A DNA stretch of 64,000 bases from Pseudomonas beijingensis. GTDB taxonomy: Bacteria; Pseudomonadota; Gammaproteobacteria; Pseudomonadales; Pseudomonadaceae. The notes beneath the pieces are model-generated. The model was not told where the DNA came from. It did no database searches and was given only the letters and a program-made list of their open reading frames with translations. The stretch lies in assembly GCF_030687295.1 (NCBI RefSeq), contig NZ_CP117425.1, forward strand, positions 5,522,001-5,586,000, in the 5' to 3' direction. The number at the start of each line of letters is the position of its first letter. Positions within the stretch are counted from its first letter, which is position 1. Position numbers and translations under genes: made by a program. Positions 27,509 through 37,306 of this stretch are shown here, in pieces.

Positions 27509-28846
27509 TCAAGGCTTACGCTTACGCGGCCCAGTGTTGAACACCGGCACTTTTCGCACAGGCTTGACCGAAGGTTCCACAGGCGCAGCGTCGCCACTGT
27601 CCACCCACTTGCCCAGGTTGCGCTTGCCGCCACCACCGGAGGTTTTCGGTTTCTTCGGCTTTTTCGGTTTCTTGATCACCTGGCCGCTGGCATCGGTGTC
27701 CGGTACCCGATGCTCGGGTTCGAAGTCCTGTTCCATCTGGCGAGTCAGCGTCTGACGCGTCAACATCTCGATGGCCGACAGCAAATTCACTTCATCGGCG
27801 CAGACCAGGGAGATCGCTTCCCCCGTCGAGCCCGCCCGACCGGTACGGCCGATGCGGTGGATGTAGTCCTCGGCGACGATCGGCAGGTCGAAGTTCACCA
27901 CCAGCGGCAAATCCTCGATATCCAAACCACGGGCGGCGACGTCGGTGGCTACCAGGATCTGCACTTCACTGGCCTTGAAGCGGTCCAGCGCACGTTGGCG
28001 GGTGGCCTGGGGTTTGTCACCGTGGATACCGTCGGCGTTGACACCCAGGCCCTGGAGTTTTTCCACCAGCGCATCGACGCCGTTGCGGGTCTTGGCAAAG
28101 ACCAGCACCTGCTTCCACTTGTTCTTGCGCATCAGGTGCACGAACAATTCCGGCTTGCGCTTCTTGTCCACCGTCACCACCCACTGCTTGACGGTGTTGG
28201 CGGCCACGTTGCGCGGGCTCACTTCAATGCTCAGCGGATCGTTGAGCATCTGCCCGGCCAGCAGGCGGATCGCATCGGAAAAGGTCGCAGAGAAAAGCAG
28301 CGTCTGGCGCTTCTTCGGCAGGGCCTTGTAGATATGCGCCAGCTCCTCGGAGAAGCCCAGGTCGAGCATGCGGTCGGCTTCGTCCAGCACCAGGGTCTGC
28401 AGTTGATTGAACTTCAGCGCGTTCTGGCGGAACAAGTCGAGCAAGCGACCCGGCGTGGCGACGAGCAGGTCGACGCCTTTGCGCAGCTTCATCATCTGCG
28501 GGTTGATGCTCACGCCGCCGTACACGGCGTAGGTGCTCAGCGGCAGGTTTTGCGCGTATTGACGAACGCTTTCATGGACCTGCTCAGCCAGTTCACGGGT
28601 CGGCACCAGGATCAACGCCCGCACCGAGTTGGCGGCGACCTTCGGCCCTTCGGTGGTCAGCAACTGCAACAGCGGCACCGCAAAACCGGCGGTCTTGCCG
28701 GTGCCGGTCTGGGCCGCGGCCATCAGGTCGCGACCGGCGAGCACCGCCGGCATGGCTTGGGCCTGAACCGGCGTCGGGGTCTGGTAGCCGAGCGTCTCGA
28801 GGGCGCGCAGCAAGGGTTCGATCAGGCCAAGGGTGGCGAAAGTCAT
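27509..28846 (-). CDS. rhlE: DEAD-box RNA helicase RhlE
   Basis: 445 residues. The full helicase core is visible: Q motif (GYQTPTPVQAQAMP), AQTGTGKT, VLDEADRMLDLGF, the SAT motif, and HRIGRTGRAG, followed by a basic, Lys/Pro-rich tail (repeats of KKPKKPK) that probably binds RNA nonspecifically. It unwinds structured RNA in ribosome assembly or mRNA decay. Single gene, complete. Confidence 0.92.
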   Translation of the reverse strand: MTFATLGLIEPLLRALETLGYQTPTPVQAQAMPAVLAGRDLMAAAQTGTGKTAGFAVPLLQLLTTEGPKVAANSVRALILVPTRELAEQVHESVRQYAQNLPLSTYAVYGGVSINPQMMKLRKGVDLLVATPGRLLDLFRQNALKFNQLQTLVLDEADRMLDLGFSEELAHIYKALPKKRQTLLFSATFSDAIRLLAGQMLNDPLSIEVSPRNVAANTVKQWVVTVDKKRKPELFVHLMRKNKWKQVLVFAKTRNGVDALVEKLQGLGVNADGIHGDKPQATRQRALDRFKASEVQILVATDVAARGLDIEDLPLVVNFDLPIVAEDYIHRIGRTGRAGSTGEAISLVCADEVNLLSAIEMLTRQTLTRQMEQDFEPEHRVPDTDASGQVIKKPKKPKKPKTSGGGGKRNLGKWVDSGDAAPVEPSVKPVRKVPVFNTGPRKRKP

Positions 28847-28904
28847 GGAGATACCGTAGGAAAAATCAGCGCAAGGTGTGCAATGCGCGGCAGTTTACCC
28901 TAAA

Positions 28905-29807
28905 TCAGGTGGCGGCCGGCGCAGGCTTGGGTTTGCGCCACTGCGGCAAGCCGATCAATACCACCGCACCGATGATCACCAACATCGCCAAGGCCTCCTC
29001 GAATCCGATGGTTTCACCGGCGAATACAATGCCCAGCAACACCGCCACGGCCGGGTTGACGTAGGCATAGCTGGTGGCCGCCGCCGGACGCACGTGCTTG
29101 AGCAGGTACATGTAGGCATTGAAGGCGATGATCGAACCGAAGCAAGTCAGGTAAGCCAAGGCGAGCCAGCCTTCCAGCGGCGGCATGCTCTCCAGGTGTT
29201 CGCCGCTGGCCACGCTGCCGATCAACAGCACCACACCGCCCACCAGCATTTCCACGGCGCTAGCCATCGCCCCCGCTGGCAACGGCAGGTGTTTGCTCAG
29301 CACCGAACCGAACGCCCAAGAGGCCGCCGCAAACACCAGCAACGTCGCCCCCAACGGGCTGGACTGCAGGTTGGAACCGAGGTTGAGCATGGCGATGCCG
29401 ATCAAGCCCAGCGCAATCCCCGCCCATTCCAGACGGGTATTACGCGCGCCCCAGAAATAGCCGCACAGCAAGGTAAACAAAGGCACCGTCGCCACGGCCA
29501 ACGCCGCGACCCCGGACGCCACGCCCGTGTGCTCGGCAACACTGACCGCGCCGTTGCCGAAACTGAGCAACAGCACGCCAATGATGGCCCCGGCCTTCCA
29601 TTGTGCCCAGGTCGGTGCCGGTGCCCCGCGCCAGCGCAGGAAGCCGTACATCAGCGAACCGGCCAGCACAAAACGAATCCCGGCCAGCAGCAAAGGCGGC
29701 CAATGTTCCACGCCGATGCGAATCACCAGGTAAGTCGAGCCCCAGATGACATACAAGGCAAAGAAGGCAGCGATCAATGGCAGGGGGAAACGGCGTGGGC
29801 CAGGCAT
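28905..29807 (-). CDS. EamA-family (YedA-like) exporter
   Basis: 300 residues with ten hydrophobic helices in two EamA repeats. It begins with the LIAAFFALYVIWGSTYLVIR segment typical of YedA/RhtA relatives, which export amino acids. It lies divergent from an Lrp-type regulator gene across a 161-base gap, a common arrangement for amino acid exporters under Lrp control. Substrate and regulation are inferred from that arrangement. Confidence 0.82.
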   Translation of the reverse strand: MPGPRRFPLPLIAAFFALYVIWGSTYLVIRIGVEHWPPLLLAGIRFVLAGSLMYGFLRWRGAPAPTWAQWKAGAIIGVLLLSFGNGAVSVAEHTGVASGVAALAVATVPLFTLLCGYFWGARNTRLEWAGIALGLIGIAMLNLGSNLQSSPLGATLLVFAAASWAFGSVLSKHLPLPAGAMASAVEMLVGGVVLLIGSVASGEHLESMPPLEGWLALAYLTCFGSIIAFNAYMYLLKHVRPAAATSYAYVNPAVAVLLGIVFAGETIGFEEALAMLVIIGAVVLIGLPQWRKPKPAPAAT

Positions 29808-29968
29808 GTTCAGCTCGAAGTCAGGACAATGAGAGACGCTATTCTAGAAAGGCGACAGACGGAAATTAAGCTACAAAACCTGTTTATCCGGGCCATACAC
29901 TTTTCAAAACGTGGAGATTGGCGCTATAAACCGCGCTTTCGAAAGTCACGTCATCTGGAAGCCAACCC

Positions 29969-30421
29969 GTGGATAAATACGACCGCATGCTGCTCGCCGC
30001 CCTGCTGGAAAACGGTCGTGCGTCCTACGCCGAATTGGCCCGCAAAGTGAACCTGTCAGCCCCGGCCGTGGCCGAACGAGTGAGCAAACTGGAAGCCAGC
30101 GGCGTCATCACCGGTTATCAGGCCAAAGTCGACATGGCGAAGATCGGCCTGCCGGTGCAGTGCGTCATCGAACTGCGAATGAACCAGCACGGCAACCAGA
30201 AGACCTACGACGAACTGTGCAAGATCCCACAACTGACCGAATGCCACCGGGTCACCGGCGACCCCTGCGTGATCATGCAGGCGGCGGTTGGCTCGATGCC
30301 CGAGCTGGAAGAGCTGATCAACCGCATCGCCAAGTTCGGTTTCAGCAAGACCTCGATCGTGCTGTCCAGCGCTATTGAAAAACGCGTGCCGTTGGGGCAG
30401 TTGGAAGGCAACGGTAAGTAA
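29969..30421 (+). CDS. Lrp/AsnC-family regulator
   Basis: 150 residues. The N-terminal helix-turn-helix (GRASYAELARKVNLSAPAVAERVSKLE) precedes the RAM ligand-binding domain with the CHRVTGDPCVIMQ segment. It starts at a GTG, as no ATG fits, with GGAAG 8 bases upstream. It is probably the local regulator of the divergent EamA exporter. A plus-strand TATAAA at 29924-29929 is a possible -10 element. Confidence 0.85.
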   Translation: MDKYDRMLLAALLENGRASYAELARKVNLSAPAVAERVSKLEASGVITGYQAKVDMAKIGLPVQCVIELRMNQHGNQKTYDELCKIPQLTECHRVTGDPCVIMQAAVGSMPELEELINRIAKFGFSKTSIVLSSAIEKRVPLGQLEGNGK

Positions 30422-30442
30422 TCCGCTCAACACAGACCAACC

Positions 30443-30540
30443 CTGTGGGAGCGAGCTTGCTCGCGATAGCTTTGGATCAGCCAACATTCATGTCGACTGA
30501 CACACCGCAATCGCGAGCAAGCTCGCTCCCACAGTTTTTG
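30443..30540. repeat. REP inverted pair followed by a T-run
   Basis: CTGTGGGAGCGAGCTTGCTC and its inverse, followed on the plus strand by TTTTTGTTTTG. Of all REP copies here, this one looks most like a working intrinsic terminator, for the upstream Lrp gene. Confidence 0.8.
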
Positions 30541-30553
30541 TTTTGTGGTGTGT

Positions 30554-31165
30554 TTAGAACCCGCGATGCCGCTTGAGATGCTCGTTGATCTTCGCCGCCG
30601 GCACTTTTTGCAAACTGCACAGCAAATCATGGGACAACTCCCGCAGCCCATGCTTTTGCCGCAGTTCCGAAGCCAGGTGCGCGGTGAGGTTGGCGGCCAT
30701 TTCGGCGTCGGCCATGGCCCGGTGAGCCTGGCCGGTGTGGGGCAAGCCGGCGAACGTGTTGAGCGTGCCGAGCTTGTGGTTCGGTGCCGCCGGCATCAAG
30801 CGCCGGGCCAGCAACAGGGAGCAGGCAAAATTCTGCAGGCGGGTGCGCTTGATGCGTCCCAGCTCGAAATCCCAGAACTTCTGGTCGAACGCGGCGTTGT
30901 GGGCCAGCAGCGGCGTGATGCCGACGAACTCGTTGACCTCGTTCATGACCTTTTCCGCCGACGGTGCGCTGCGCAGCATCGCGTTGCTGATGCCGGTCAG
31001 TTGCTCGATGAAGGCCGGCACCCGGACGCCGGCATTCATCAGGCTCTGGTAGCGGTCGACGATCCGGCCTTGCTCGAGCATCACCACCGCGATTTCAGTC
31101 GCCCGGCAACCGCTGCTCGGGGTGATCCCGGTGGTTTCAAAGTCGATGACTGCGATGCGTTCCAA
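30554..31165 (-). CDS. DEDDh 3'-5' exonuclease (DnaQ/epsilon-like)
   Basis: 203 residues. ExoI DFETTG (residues 8-13), ExoII HNAAFD and ExoIIIe HRAMADAE are all present, so the active site is complete. It lacks the polymerase-binding tail of DnaQ and resembles stand-alone epsilon-like exonucleases (ExoX/PolC-type). It acts on DNA or RNA 3' ends. It starts 21 bases after the NYN-domain gene stops, so the two nuclease genes are probably co-transcribed. Confidence 0.82.
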   Translation of the reverse strand: MERIAVIDFETTGITPSSGCRATEIAVVMLEQGRIVDRYQSLMNAGVRVPAFIEQLTGISNAMLRSAPSAEKVMNEVNEFVGITPLLAHNAAFDQKFWDFELGRIKRTRLQNFACSLLLARRLMPAAPNHKLGTLNTFAGLPHTGQAHRAMADAEMAANLTAHLASELRQKHGLRELSHDLLCSLQKVPAAKINEHLKRHRGF

Positions 31166-31186
31166 ACCTTTTGAACTCCGTGAAAA

Positions 31187-31666
31187 TCAATTCTTGAGCA
31201 ACAACGCGCCTTCGATGGGCACATAGCGACTGGCGGCGCGGATCAGCGAGTTGGCGGTCAACCCCGGCACGCCATAGGCCACGGCCTGCACACCGTGCTT
31301 CTGGATGATGCGTTCGAGCAACATGTCGAAATCGCCATCGCCGGAGGCCAGCACCACTTCATCGACGTGGTCGGCGGCGTCCATGATGTCCAGCGTGATG
31401 CCCACGTCCCAGTCGCCCTTGGCCGAGCCGTCGCTGCGCTGGATATAGGGCTTGAGCTTCACGATGAAACCCAGGTTGCGCAGGATCTGCTGGAATTGCT
31501 GTTGCTTGCTGTCACCGCGGTCGATCGCATAGGCATAGGCCTCGACAATCTGCCCCTGCTTGCTGACATCGGCCCACAGCGCGGCGTAGTTGAAATGGCA
31601 GCCGTAAGCCTGGCGCACGGTGTAGTAGAGGTTCTGGACATCGGCGAACACTGCAATTTTTTTCAC
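31187..31666 (-). CDS. NYN-domain (LabA/DUF88-like) ribonuclease
   Basis: 159 residues. It is a PIN-like NYN domain with acidic residues typical of a metal-dependent nuclease: Asp in VFADVQNLYY, the DWDVGITLDIMD segment and Asp residues in SGDGDFDML. The GTG at 31666 is preferred because AGAGGA lies 7 bases upstream and it yields the canonical N-terminus (KKIAVFADVQN); the upstream extension is not family-like. It is co-oriented with, and just upstream of, a DEDDh exonuclease gene. Confidence 0.82.
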   Translation of the reverse strand: MKKIAVFADVQNLYYTVRQAYGCHFNYAALWADVSKQGQIVEAYAYAIDRGDSKQQQFQQILRNLGFIVKLKPYIQRSDGSAKGDWDVGITLDIMDAADHVDEVVLASGDGDFDMLLERIIQKHGVQAVAYGVPGLTANSLIRAASRYVPIEGALLLKN

Positions 31667-31794
31667 CGCGTTTCCTCTTGGATGCACACGTACGCAGACC
31701 ACCAGGGCCGAAAAGTCGCCCAGTATGCCAGCCAGAAGGATTGTTCCGCGAATAATCGGCCCGAGGCGCCAGGGCGCCCCGGACGAATGGCAGG

Positions 31795-32550
31795 TCAGAC
31801 GAAGGAGTCGTCGTCGCCGAAGGAGGATGAATCGTCGCTGTAGTCCGCGTCGCTGAACCCGCCCTGGTCGTTGCCGTAGGCGTCGTTATCGGCCACCCGC
31901 GAATCATCGCCCCAGCCGTTGTCGCCGTTGTTGGCAGTGTCGTTGACCGGTTGCGCCGGTTCTTCCTTGATGACCTCGACGATTTCCTGGGGTTGCTGGT
32001 TACTGTGGAACAGACTGCTGATGCCTTGGGCCAGCATCACGCCGCCAGCCACGCCCGCCGCGGTTTTCAGCGCACCGCCGAGGAAGCTGCCCGCTGCCGG
32101 GGCCTGCTGCGGTGCGCCATAATTGCCGGACGGCGCGCCGAAGCCCTGTTGGGGCGGGGCATTGAAGGACGGTTGCGCCGGTTCGCGCCAACCACCACCG
32201 CTGGAAGCCGGCGCGCTCGTCGGGCGCGAGTCCCGCGGGCTGCCGCCGAAAATACTCGAGAGGAAACCACCGCCACCGCTGGGGGCCGGCGCTTGCTTGC
32301 GAGCCTGTTGCAGCTCGGCCTGCAATTGCTCGACCTGCTGGGCGAGTTGCTTGTTCTGCTCATCGAGGCGCTTGATCGCGGCCTCCTGCACCAGGATCGC
32401 CTGGGCCATGAAATAGCCCGCCGCTGGCTGGCTCGCCAGGTGTTCCTTGATCCGCGCCTCGGCCTGGGCATCGCGCGGGGCTGAATCCTTTTCGGCCTGT
32501 TGCAGCCGTGAAAACAGTCCATCGATCAGGGTTTGTTCTTCGCTGTTCAT
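31795..32550 (-). CDS. DUF2076 protein
   Basis: 251 residues. The DUF2076 N-terminus is clear (SEEQTLIDGLFSRLQQAE, then AAGYFMAQAILVQEAAIKRL) and continues into a Gln/Glu-rich coiled coil (about 75-95). A Gly/Pro/Gln low-complexity middle and a hydrophobic segment (GGALKTAAGVAGGVMLAQGI, about 170-190) lead to an acidic Asp/Ser tail. Function is unknown. The ATG at 32550 has GAGG 7 bases upstream. Confidence 0.8.
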   Translation of the reverse strand: MNSEEQTLIDGLFSRLQQAEKDSAPRDAQAEARIKEHLASQPAAGYFMAQAILVQEAAIKRLDEQNKQLAQQVEQLQAELQQARKQAPAPSGGGGFLSSIFGGSPRDSRPTSAPASSGGGWREPAQPSFNAPPQQGFGAPSGNYGAPQQAPAAGSFLGGALKTAAGVAGGVMLAQGISSLFHSNQQPQEIVEVIKEEPAQPVNDTANNGDNGWGDDSRVADNDAYGNDQGGFSDADYSDDSSSFGDDDSFV

Positions 32551-32725
32551 GGCGACCTCATTCGATTGCCGGGTAGAAACCATTCCGATCCCAAAGACCG
32601 GTGCCCATCAGTAATGGGGCTCGCCGGAAAGCTTTCAATGGTCTTTACCTGATGTTTACGTTTGTTTATGCGGTCACCTGATGGGTAAAGTGTCGGACCG
32701 CTTTTTTGAATTGCGATACCGCCCC

Positions 32726-33388
32726 ATGAATCCGTTAGAAGTACTGCGTGACTCCTTGTATTTTTTCAAGCGCCATCTGGGCCGGATCGCCCAACTGTGC
32801 CTGCCACTGGTGATACTCGAGGCGTTGCTGCAGCAAGGCGTGGACAGCGCCCTCGGCCCCGAGGGTTTCCCCGGCTACAGCGTGATTGTCGGGCTGCTGG
32901 TGTACCCGCTGTACACCGCCGCATTGATCCTGTTTCTCGACACCCGCAGCCGCGGTGAAGCGCCACGCACGCGCGATCTGCTCGCAATGGCCCTGACCCT
33001 GTGGCCACGCTTTGCCTTGCTGACGGCCCTCAATACGCTGCTGATCCTGGTGGGGCTGTCGTTGTACTTCCTGCCGGGCCTGTGGCTGATGGTGACCCTG
33101 GCCTTCGGCGAATACCTGTTGGTCCTCAGGGGCATGGCCCCCTTGGCGGCGATGAAGGAAAGCCTGAACATGTCTCGCGGCAATTTCTGGCGAGTCCTGT
33201 TGTGCATTCTGTGTGTGATGACCCCGCTGTGGCTGCTCAAGGGCGCCAGCGTCTCGATGTATCCGTCGCCGCAGAACCCCGTGGTCAGCTTGCTGATCGA
33301 CAGCATCCACAGCTTCCTGCAACTGTTCACCACCGTGGTGCTGTTCCGCCTGTTCATGCTGATCGAAGCCAAGCCCGGGAGCCGCTGA
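32726..33388 (+). CDS. YciC-family (UPF0259) inner-membrane protein
   Basis: 220 residues with five or six hydrophobic helices. It begins MNPLEVLRDSLYFFKRHLGR, like YciC proteins. Function is unknown; relatives are polytopic inner-membrane proteins. The start is uncertain: the ATG at 32726 gives the best family match but lacks a good ribosome site, and an in-frame ATG at 32681 is possible. It is followed, after 89 bases, by the EEP-family gene. Confidence 0.7.
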   Translation: MNPLEVLRDSLYFFKRHLGRIAQLCLPLVILEALLQQGVDSALGPEGFPGYSVIVGLLVYPLYTAALILFLDTRSRGEAPRTRDLLAMALTLWPRFALLTALNTLLILVGLSLYFLPGLWLMVTLAFGEYLLVLRGMAPLAAMKESLNMSRGNFWRVLLCILCVMTPLWLLKGASVSMYPSPQNPVVSLLIDSIHSFLQLFTTVVLFRLFMLIEAKPGSR

Positions 33389-33477
33389 TCGCACACGGCG
33401 AGCGCCTGGGCTTGGGCTTGAGAACCGCTCTCGGTTATGCTCGGGAGCACTTTTGCGTTTCGCCCATAAGCCGAGCC

Positions 33478-34557
33478 ATGACCCGTCTATTGCGCTACAC
33501 CTTGCTGGGCCTGCTGTTGATCCTCAGCCTGGCCGCCCTGTCGATCTACGGCCTGACCTGGCGGCCACAACCCCGGGAAACCGTACCGGTCAGTTGCACC
33601 GCCAACGCAGCAAAGCTGGCGCCCGGCCAAGCCTTGAAGGTGATGACCTGGAACGTCCAGTTCCTCGCCGGCAAGCGCTACGTGTTCTGGCACGACCTGG
33701 CCCAGGGCGACGATGAAAGCCCGACCCTGGAAGACATGGCCTTCAGCCTCGACGAAGTGGCCCGGGTCATCCGCGACGAGCAACCGGACATCGTGCTGCT
33801 CCAGGAACTGGACAAGGGCGCCAAGGCCAGCGATTACCAGGACCAGCTCAAGCTGTTGCAAGAGCGCTTGGCCGACCTCTATCCGTGCGGCACCAGCGCC
33901 TTCGACTGGAAAGCCGACTTCATCCCCGACCCGCACATCTTCGGCAGCGTCGGCCGGCAACTGGCGACCCTGAGCCGCTACCGCATCGACCATGCCGAAC
34001 GGGTGCAACTGCCGGTGGCCGACGCCAATTTCATCAGCCGTCAGTTCCAGCCGAAAAATGCCTTGTTGGTGAGTTATCTATCACTGAGCGACGGCGGCCA
34101 GTTGGCAGTACTTAACACCCATCTGGAACGGGCCAGCGAACCGGACGAAACCCTGCCCAGACAAATCACCGCCGTGACCAAGGCACTGGACAAGTTCGAA
34201 TCCGCGGGCACGCCCTGGCTGATCGGCGGCGACTTCAACCTGCTGCCCCTGGGTCAGTACCGGCGCCTGCCGTCCGAGCAACGCACGCCCTACTCCGCCG
34301 ACAGCCCCCTGCACCTGCTGTGGGACAAATACCCAATGATCCCCACCAACAACGAAGCCAGCGGCATCGACCGCGAACACTGGCTGACCCACTACCCGAA
34401 CGACCCCGGCCTCAACGGCCCCGACCGCACCGTCGACTACCTGTTCTACAGCCCCCGGATCAAACGGGTTGAAGCCCAGGTAAGGCAGGATGACACCTTG
34501 CGCATCTCCGATCATTTGCCGGTGATAGCACGGTTTTTGTTGCCGGCAATGCCGTGA
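33478..34557 (+). CDS. Endonuclease/exonuclease/phosphatase-family protein, membrane-anchored
   Basis: 359 residues. An N-terminal hydrophobic anchor or signal (LLRYTLLGLLLILSLAALSIYG, residues 4-25) precedes an EEP domain: TWNVQFL, Glu in LLQELD, the HLERAS and GGDFNLLP motifs, and the C-terminal SDHLPVIARF. The metal and His residues of the fold are present, so it is probably an active phosphodiesterase/phosphatase in the periplasm. The substrate could be lipid, nucleotide or inositol phosphate and is unknown. Confidence 0.8.
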   Translation: MTRLLRYTLLGLLLILSLAALSIYGLTWRPQPRETVPVSCTANAAKLAPGQALKVMTWNVQFLAGKRYVFWHDLAQGDDESPTLEDMAFSLDEVARVIRDEQPDIVLLQELDKGAKASDYQDQLKLLQERLADLYPCGTSAFDWKADFIPDPHIFGSVGRQLATLSRYRIDHAERVQLPVADANFISRQFQPKNALLVSYLSLSDGGQLAVLNTHLERASEPDETLPRQITAVTKALDKFESAGTPWLIGGDFNLLPLGQYRRLPSEQRTPYSADSPLHLLWDKYPMIPTNNEASGIDREHWLTHYPNDPGLNGPDRTVDYLFYSPRIKRVEAQVRQDDTLRISDHLPVIARFLLPAMP

Positions 34558-34580
34558 TTTGAGCCCCATCACCGAACAAC

Positions 34581-34670
34581 TGTGGGAGCGGGCTTGCTCG
34601 CGAATACGGTGGGTCAGTTACATAAATTATTGACTGACACTCCGCATTCGCGAGCAAGCCCGCTCCCACA
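34581..34670. repeat. REP inverted pair, GGGCTTGCTCGCGAAT variety
   Basis: TGTGGGAGCGGGCTTGCTCG and its inverse, with inner arms GGGTCAGT / ACTGACACTCC. It lies between the convergent EEP and hrpB genes. The core has GCGAAT in place of GCGAT, a subtype seen once here. Confidence 0.83.
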
Positions 34671-34691
34671 AAGGTTTTGTGTCGGCCCCAA

Positions 34692-37208
34692 TTACTTACG
34701 CGGCTTGACCCGCGCCGTCGCCTCCGCCACCAGCGGATCATCCGGCCAGTAATGCTTGGGATACCGCCCCTTGAGATCCTTCTTCACCTCGGCGTAGGTG
34801 CTGCGCCAGAAGTTCGCCAGGTCCTGGGTGACCTGTACCGGTCGGCGCGCCGGGGACAGCAGGTGCAACTTGACCACCTGCCGCCCGCCGGCAATGCGCG
34901 GGGTGTCGGCCAGGCCGAAGAGTTCCTGCAAGCGCACCGCCAGGATCGGCGGATGCTCGCTGTAGTCCAGGCGAATCGACGAACCCGAGGGCACGCTCAA
35001 ATGGTGCGGCGCCAGTTCATCCAAGCGTTGCGGCAGGGGCCAGGGCAACAGGTTGTGAACGATGCTCGACAGGTCCAGGTTGGCGAAATGGCTGAGGCGC
35101 GAGACGCGGCCCAGGTACGGCATCAACCAATGCTCAAGGCTGTCCAGCAAGGCGCCGTCGCTGACGTCCGGCCACTCGCTTTCACCCTTGGTGTCCAGGT
35201 CCAGACGACGCAGCAGCGCCACCCGCGCCTGCCATTGCCGCAGTTCCGGGGTCCAGGGCAACAATTCCAGGCCCTTGCGCCGCACCAGGTTCACCAGGGC
35301 CTGGCTACGGGCTGACTCATCCAGGCCGGTCAACGGTTCGCGGCTGAGCACCAGTTCGCCGACCTTGCGCTGGCGCTCGGCTCGCAGCACGCCTTCGCGC
35401 TCGTCCCAATCCAGTTGATCCACCGTGCGCACTTGCTCGGCCAATACCGACTCGAACAGTGCCGGGTCGAAATCCGTCGCCAGGTAGATCCGCTCTTCCC
35501 GCTGGCCCTGGCGACTGCCCAGGTCGGCGATCACCAGCCACGCTTGTTTCATCAGGCTGTCAGCCTCGGCAAACAGCGCCGCACGGCCGTTGGCCAGGCG
35601 ATACTCCGCGCCGCCGGGCCGGCGCTGTTGGGCAACGCGGTCCGGGTAAGCCAAGGCCAGCAACGCGCCGAGCCAGCGCGGATGGTCGGGATCGGCCACG
35701 GCTTCTTCAGCCTTGCCCCGCAAATAGCCGCGATATTGCCGGGCCAGTTGCCGTGCCCGCTGTACCCCGCCCTGAGCGCCCCGCGCCGCCCGTTCTTCGC
35801 CGGACAGCAAGGCCAGGCGACTGTGCAGGTCCGCGCCGGCGCCACGGAGAATGTCGCGCTCGCCCAACAGTGCGGCGACGTTGCAGGCCATGTCCGCCAG
35901 TCCCAGGGCCTGGCCGCGCAACAGCAGGTGGGCGATACGCGGGTGGGCCGGCAGTTCGGACATGGCCTGGCCGTGGCGGGTCAGTTGCTCGCCCTCCAGC
36001 GCGCCCAGGCGTTGCAGCAGGTCCTGGGCCTGGGCATACGCCGCGGCGGGTGGGACGTCGAGCCAGACCAGTTGCTGCGGCGTCACACCCCAGCGTCCCA
36101 ACTGCAGGGCCAACCCGGCCAGGTCCGCCGACAGGATCTCCGCGCTGCCGTAAGCGGCCAATTGTTCATGCTGGTCTTCGGACCACAACCGGTAGCACAC
36201 CCCCGGCTCCAGGCGCCCGGCGCGACCGGCCCGCTGGGTGGCGCTGGCCCGGGAAATGCGCTGGGTGTCGAGCCGGGTCATGCCGCTGCCCGGGTCGAAA
36301 CGCGGTACCCGGGCCAGTCCGGCGTCGATCACCACCCGCACGCCATTGATGGTCAGGCTGGTTTCGGCAATGTTGGTGGCCAACACCACCTTGCGCTGGC
36401 CGGGTGGCGCCGGGTCGATGGCGGCGCGTTGAGCGGCGAGGTCCAGTTCACCGTACAACGGGCAGAGCAAGACGTTGCCGCCTTCGCCCAGGGTCTCGGC
36501 CAGTTGCTGATGGACTCGACGGATCTCCGCCTGCCCAGGCAGGAACACCAAGACGCTGCCGGTTTCATCGTGCAGTGCTTCAAGCACGGTCTGCACCAGC
36601 CGTGGCTCGATGAACTCGCCAGGCTGGAATGGCCGGCCCCAGCGCACCGTCACCGGGAACATGCGGCCTTCGCTGCGCAGGATCGGCGCGTTGTCCAACA
36701 ACCCGGCCAGGCGTTCGCCTTCCAGGGTGGCGGACATCAGCAGGATCTTCAGCGGCTGGTCGTCGCGAAACAACTCCCGACCGTTGAGGCTCAAGGCCAG
36801 GGCCAGGTCGGCGTCGAGGCTGCGTTCATGGAACTCGTCGAAAATCAGCAGCCCCACACCTTCCAGCGCCGGATCGTCCTGCAAACGGCGTGTGAGAATG
36901 CCTTCGGTGACCACCTCGATGCGGGTCTTGGGCCCGACCTTGCTGTCGAGGCGAATCCTATAGCCAACCGTCTCACCGACCTTCTCCCCCAGTTCGCTGG
37001 CCAGCCGCTCGGCCGCCGCCCGTGCCGCCAGGCGCCGGGGTTCGAGCATCAGGATGGTCTGCCCGGCCAGCCAGGGCTCGTTCAGCAAGGCCAGGGGAAC
37101 GCGGGTGGTTTTACCAGCACCGGGCGGCGCTTCAAGCACGGCTTCGTGGCGCAAGGCCAGGGCTTGGCGCAGGGCGGGTAAAACTTCATCAATCGGCAAA
37201 GAAATCAT
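34692..37208 (-). CDS. hrpB: ATP-dependent helicase HrpB
   Basis: 838 residues, close to E. coli HrpB. DEAH/RHA-type core: GAGKTT (Walker A), DEFHER (motif II), SATLEG (motif III), QRAGRAGR (motif VI), then the HrpB-specific C-terminal domain. Substrates are not well known. The ATG at 37208 has GGAG upstream; a longer frame to 37277 has no matching N-terminus. Single gene divergent from the small lipoprotein gene. Confidence 0.93.
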   Translation of the reverse strand: MISLPIDEVLPALRQALALRHEAVLEAPPGAGKTTRVPLALLNEPWLAGQTILMLEPRRLAARAAAERLASELGEKVGETVGYRIRLDSKVGPKTRIEVVTEGILTRRLQDDPALEGVGLLIFDEFHERSLDADLALALSLNGRELFRDDQPLKILLMSATLEGERLAGLLDNAPILRSEGRMFPVTVRWGRPFQPGEFIEPRLVQTVLEALHDETGSVLVFLPGQAEIRRVHQQLAETLGEGGNVLLCPLYGELDLAAQRAAIDPAPPGQRKVVLATNIAETSLTINGVRVVIDAGLARVPRFDPGSGMTRLDTQRISRASATQRAGRAGRLEPGVCYRLWSEDQHEQLAAYGSAEILSADLAGLALQLGRWGVTPQQLVWLDVPPAAAYAQAQDLLQRLGALEGEQLTRHGQAMSELPAHPRIAHLLLRGQALGLADMACNVAALLGERDILRGAGADLHSRLALLSGEERAARGAQGGVQRARQLARQYRGYLRGKAEEAVADPDHPRWLGALLALAYPDRVAQQRRPGGAEYRLANGRAALFAEADSLMKQAWLVIADLGSRQGQREERIYLATDFDPALFESVLAEQVRTVDQLDWDEREGVLRAERQRKVGELVLSREPLTGLDESARSQALVNLVRRKGLELLPWTPELRQWQARVALLRRLDLDTKGESEWPDVSDGALLDSLEHWLMPYLGRVSRLSHFANLDLSSIVHNLLPWPLPQRLDELAPHHLSVPSGSSIRLDYSEHPPILAVRLQELFGLADTPRIAGGRQVVKLHLLSPARRPVQVTQDLANFWRSTYAEVKKDLKGRYPKHYWPDDPLVAEATARVKPRK

Positions 37209-37306
37209 GCTGGCTCCAAAACAGAGGGCCGAGTATAACGGCGAACTGTTTAGCGTGGTCTGGACTCCAACCAGCAACGCCTCTACTACCTGTTCAGGAG
37301 ATTGCT

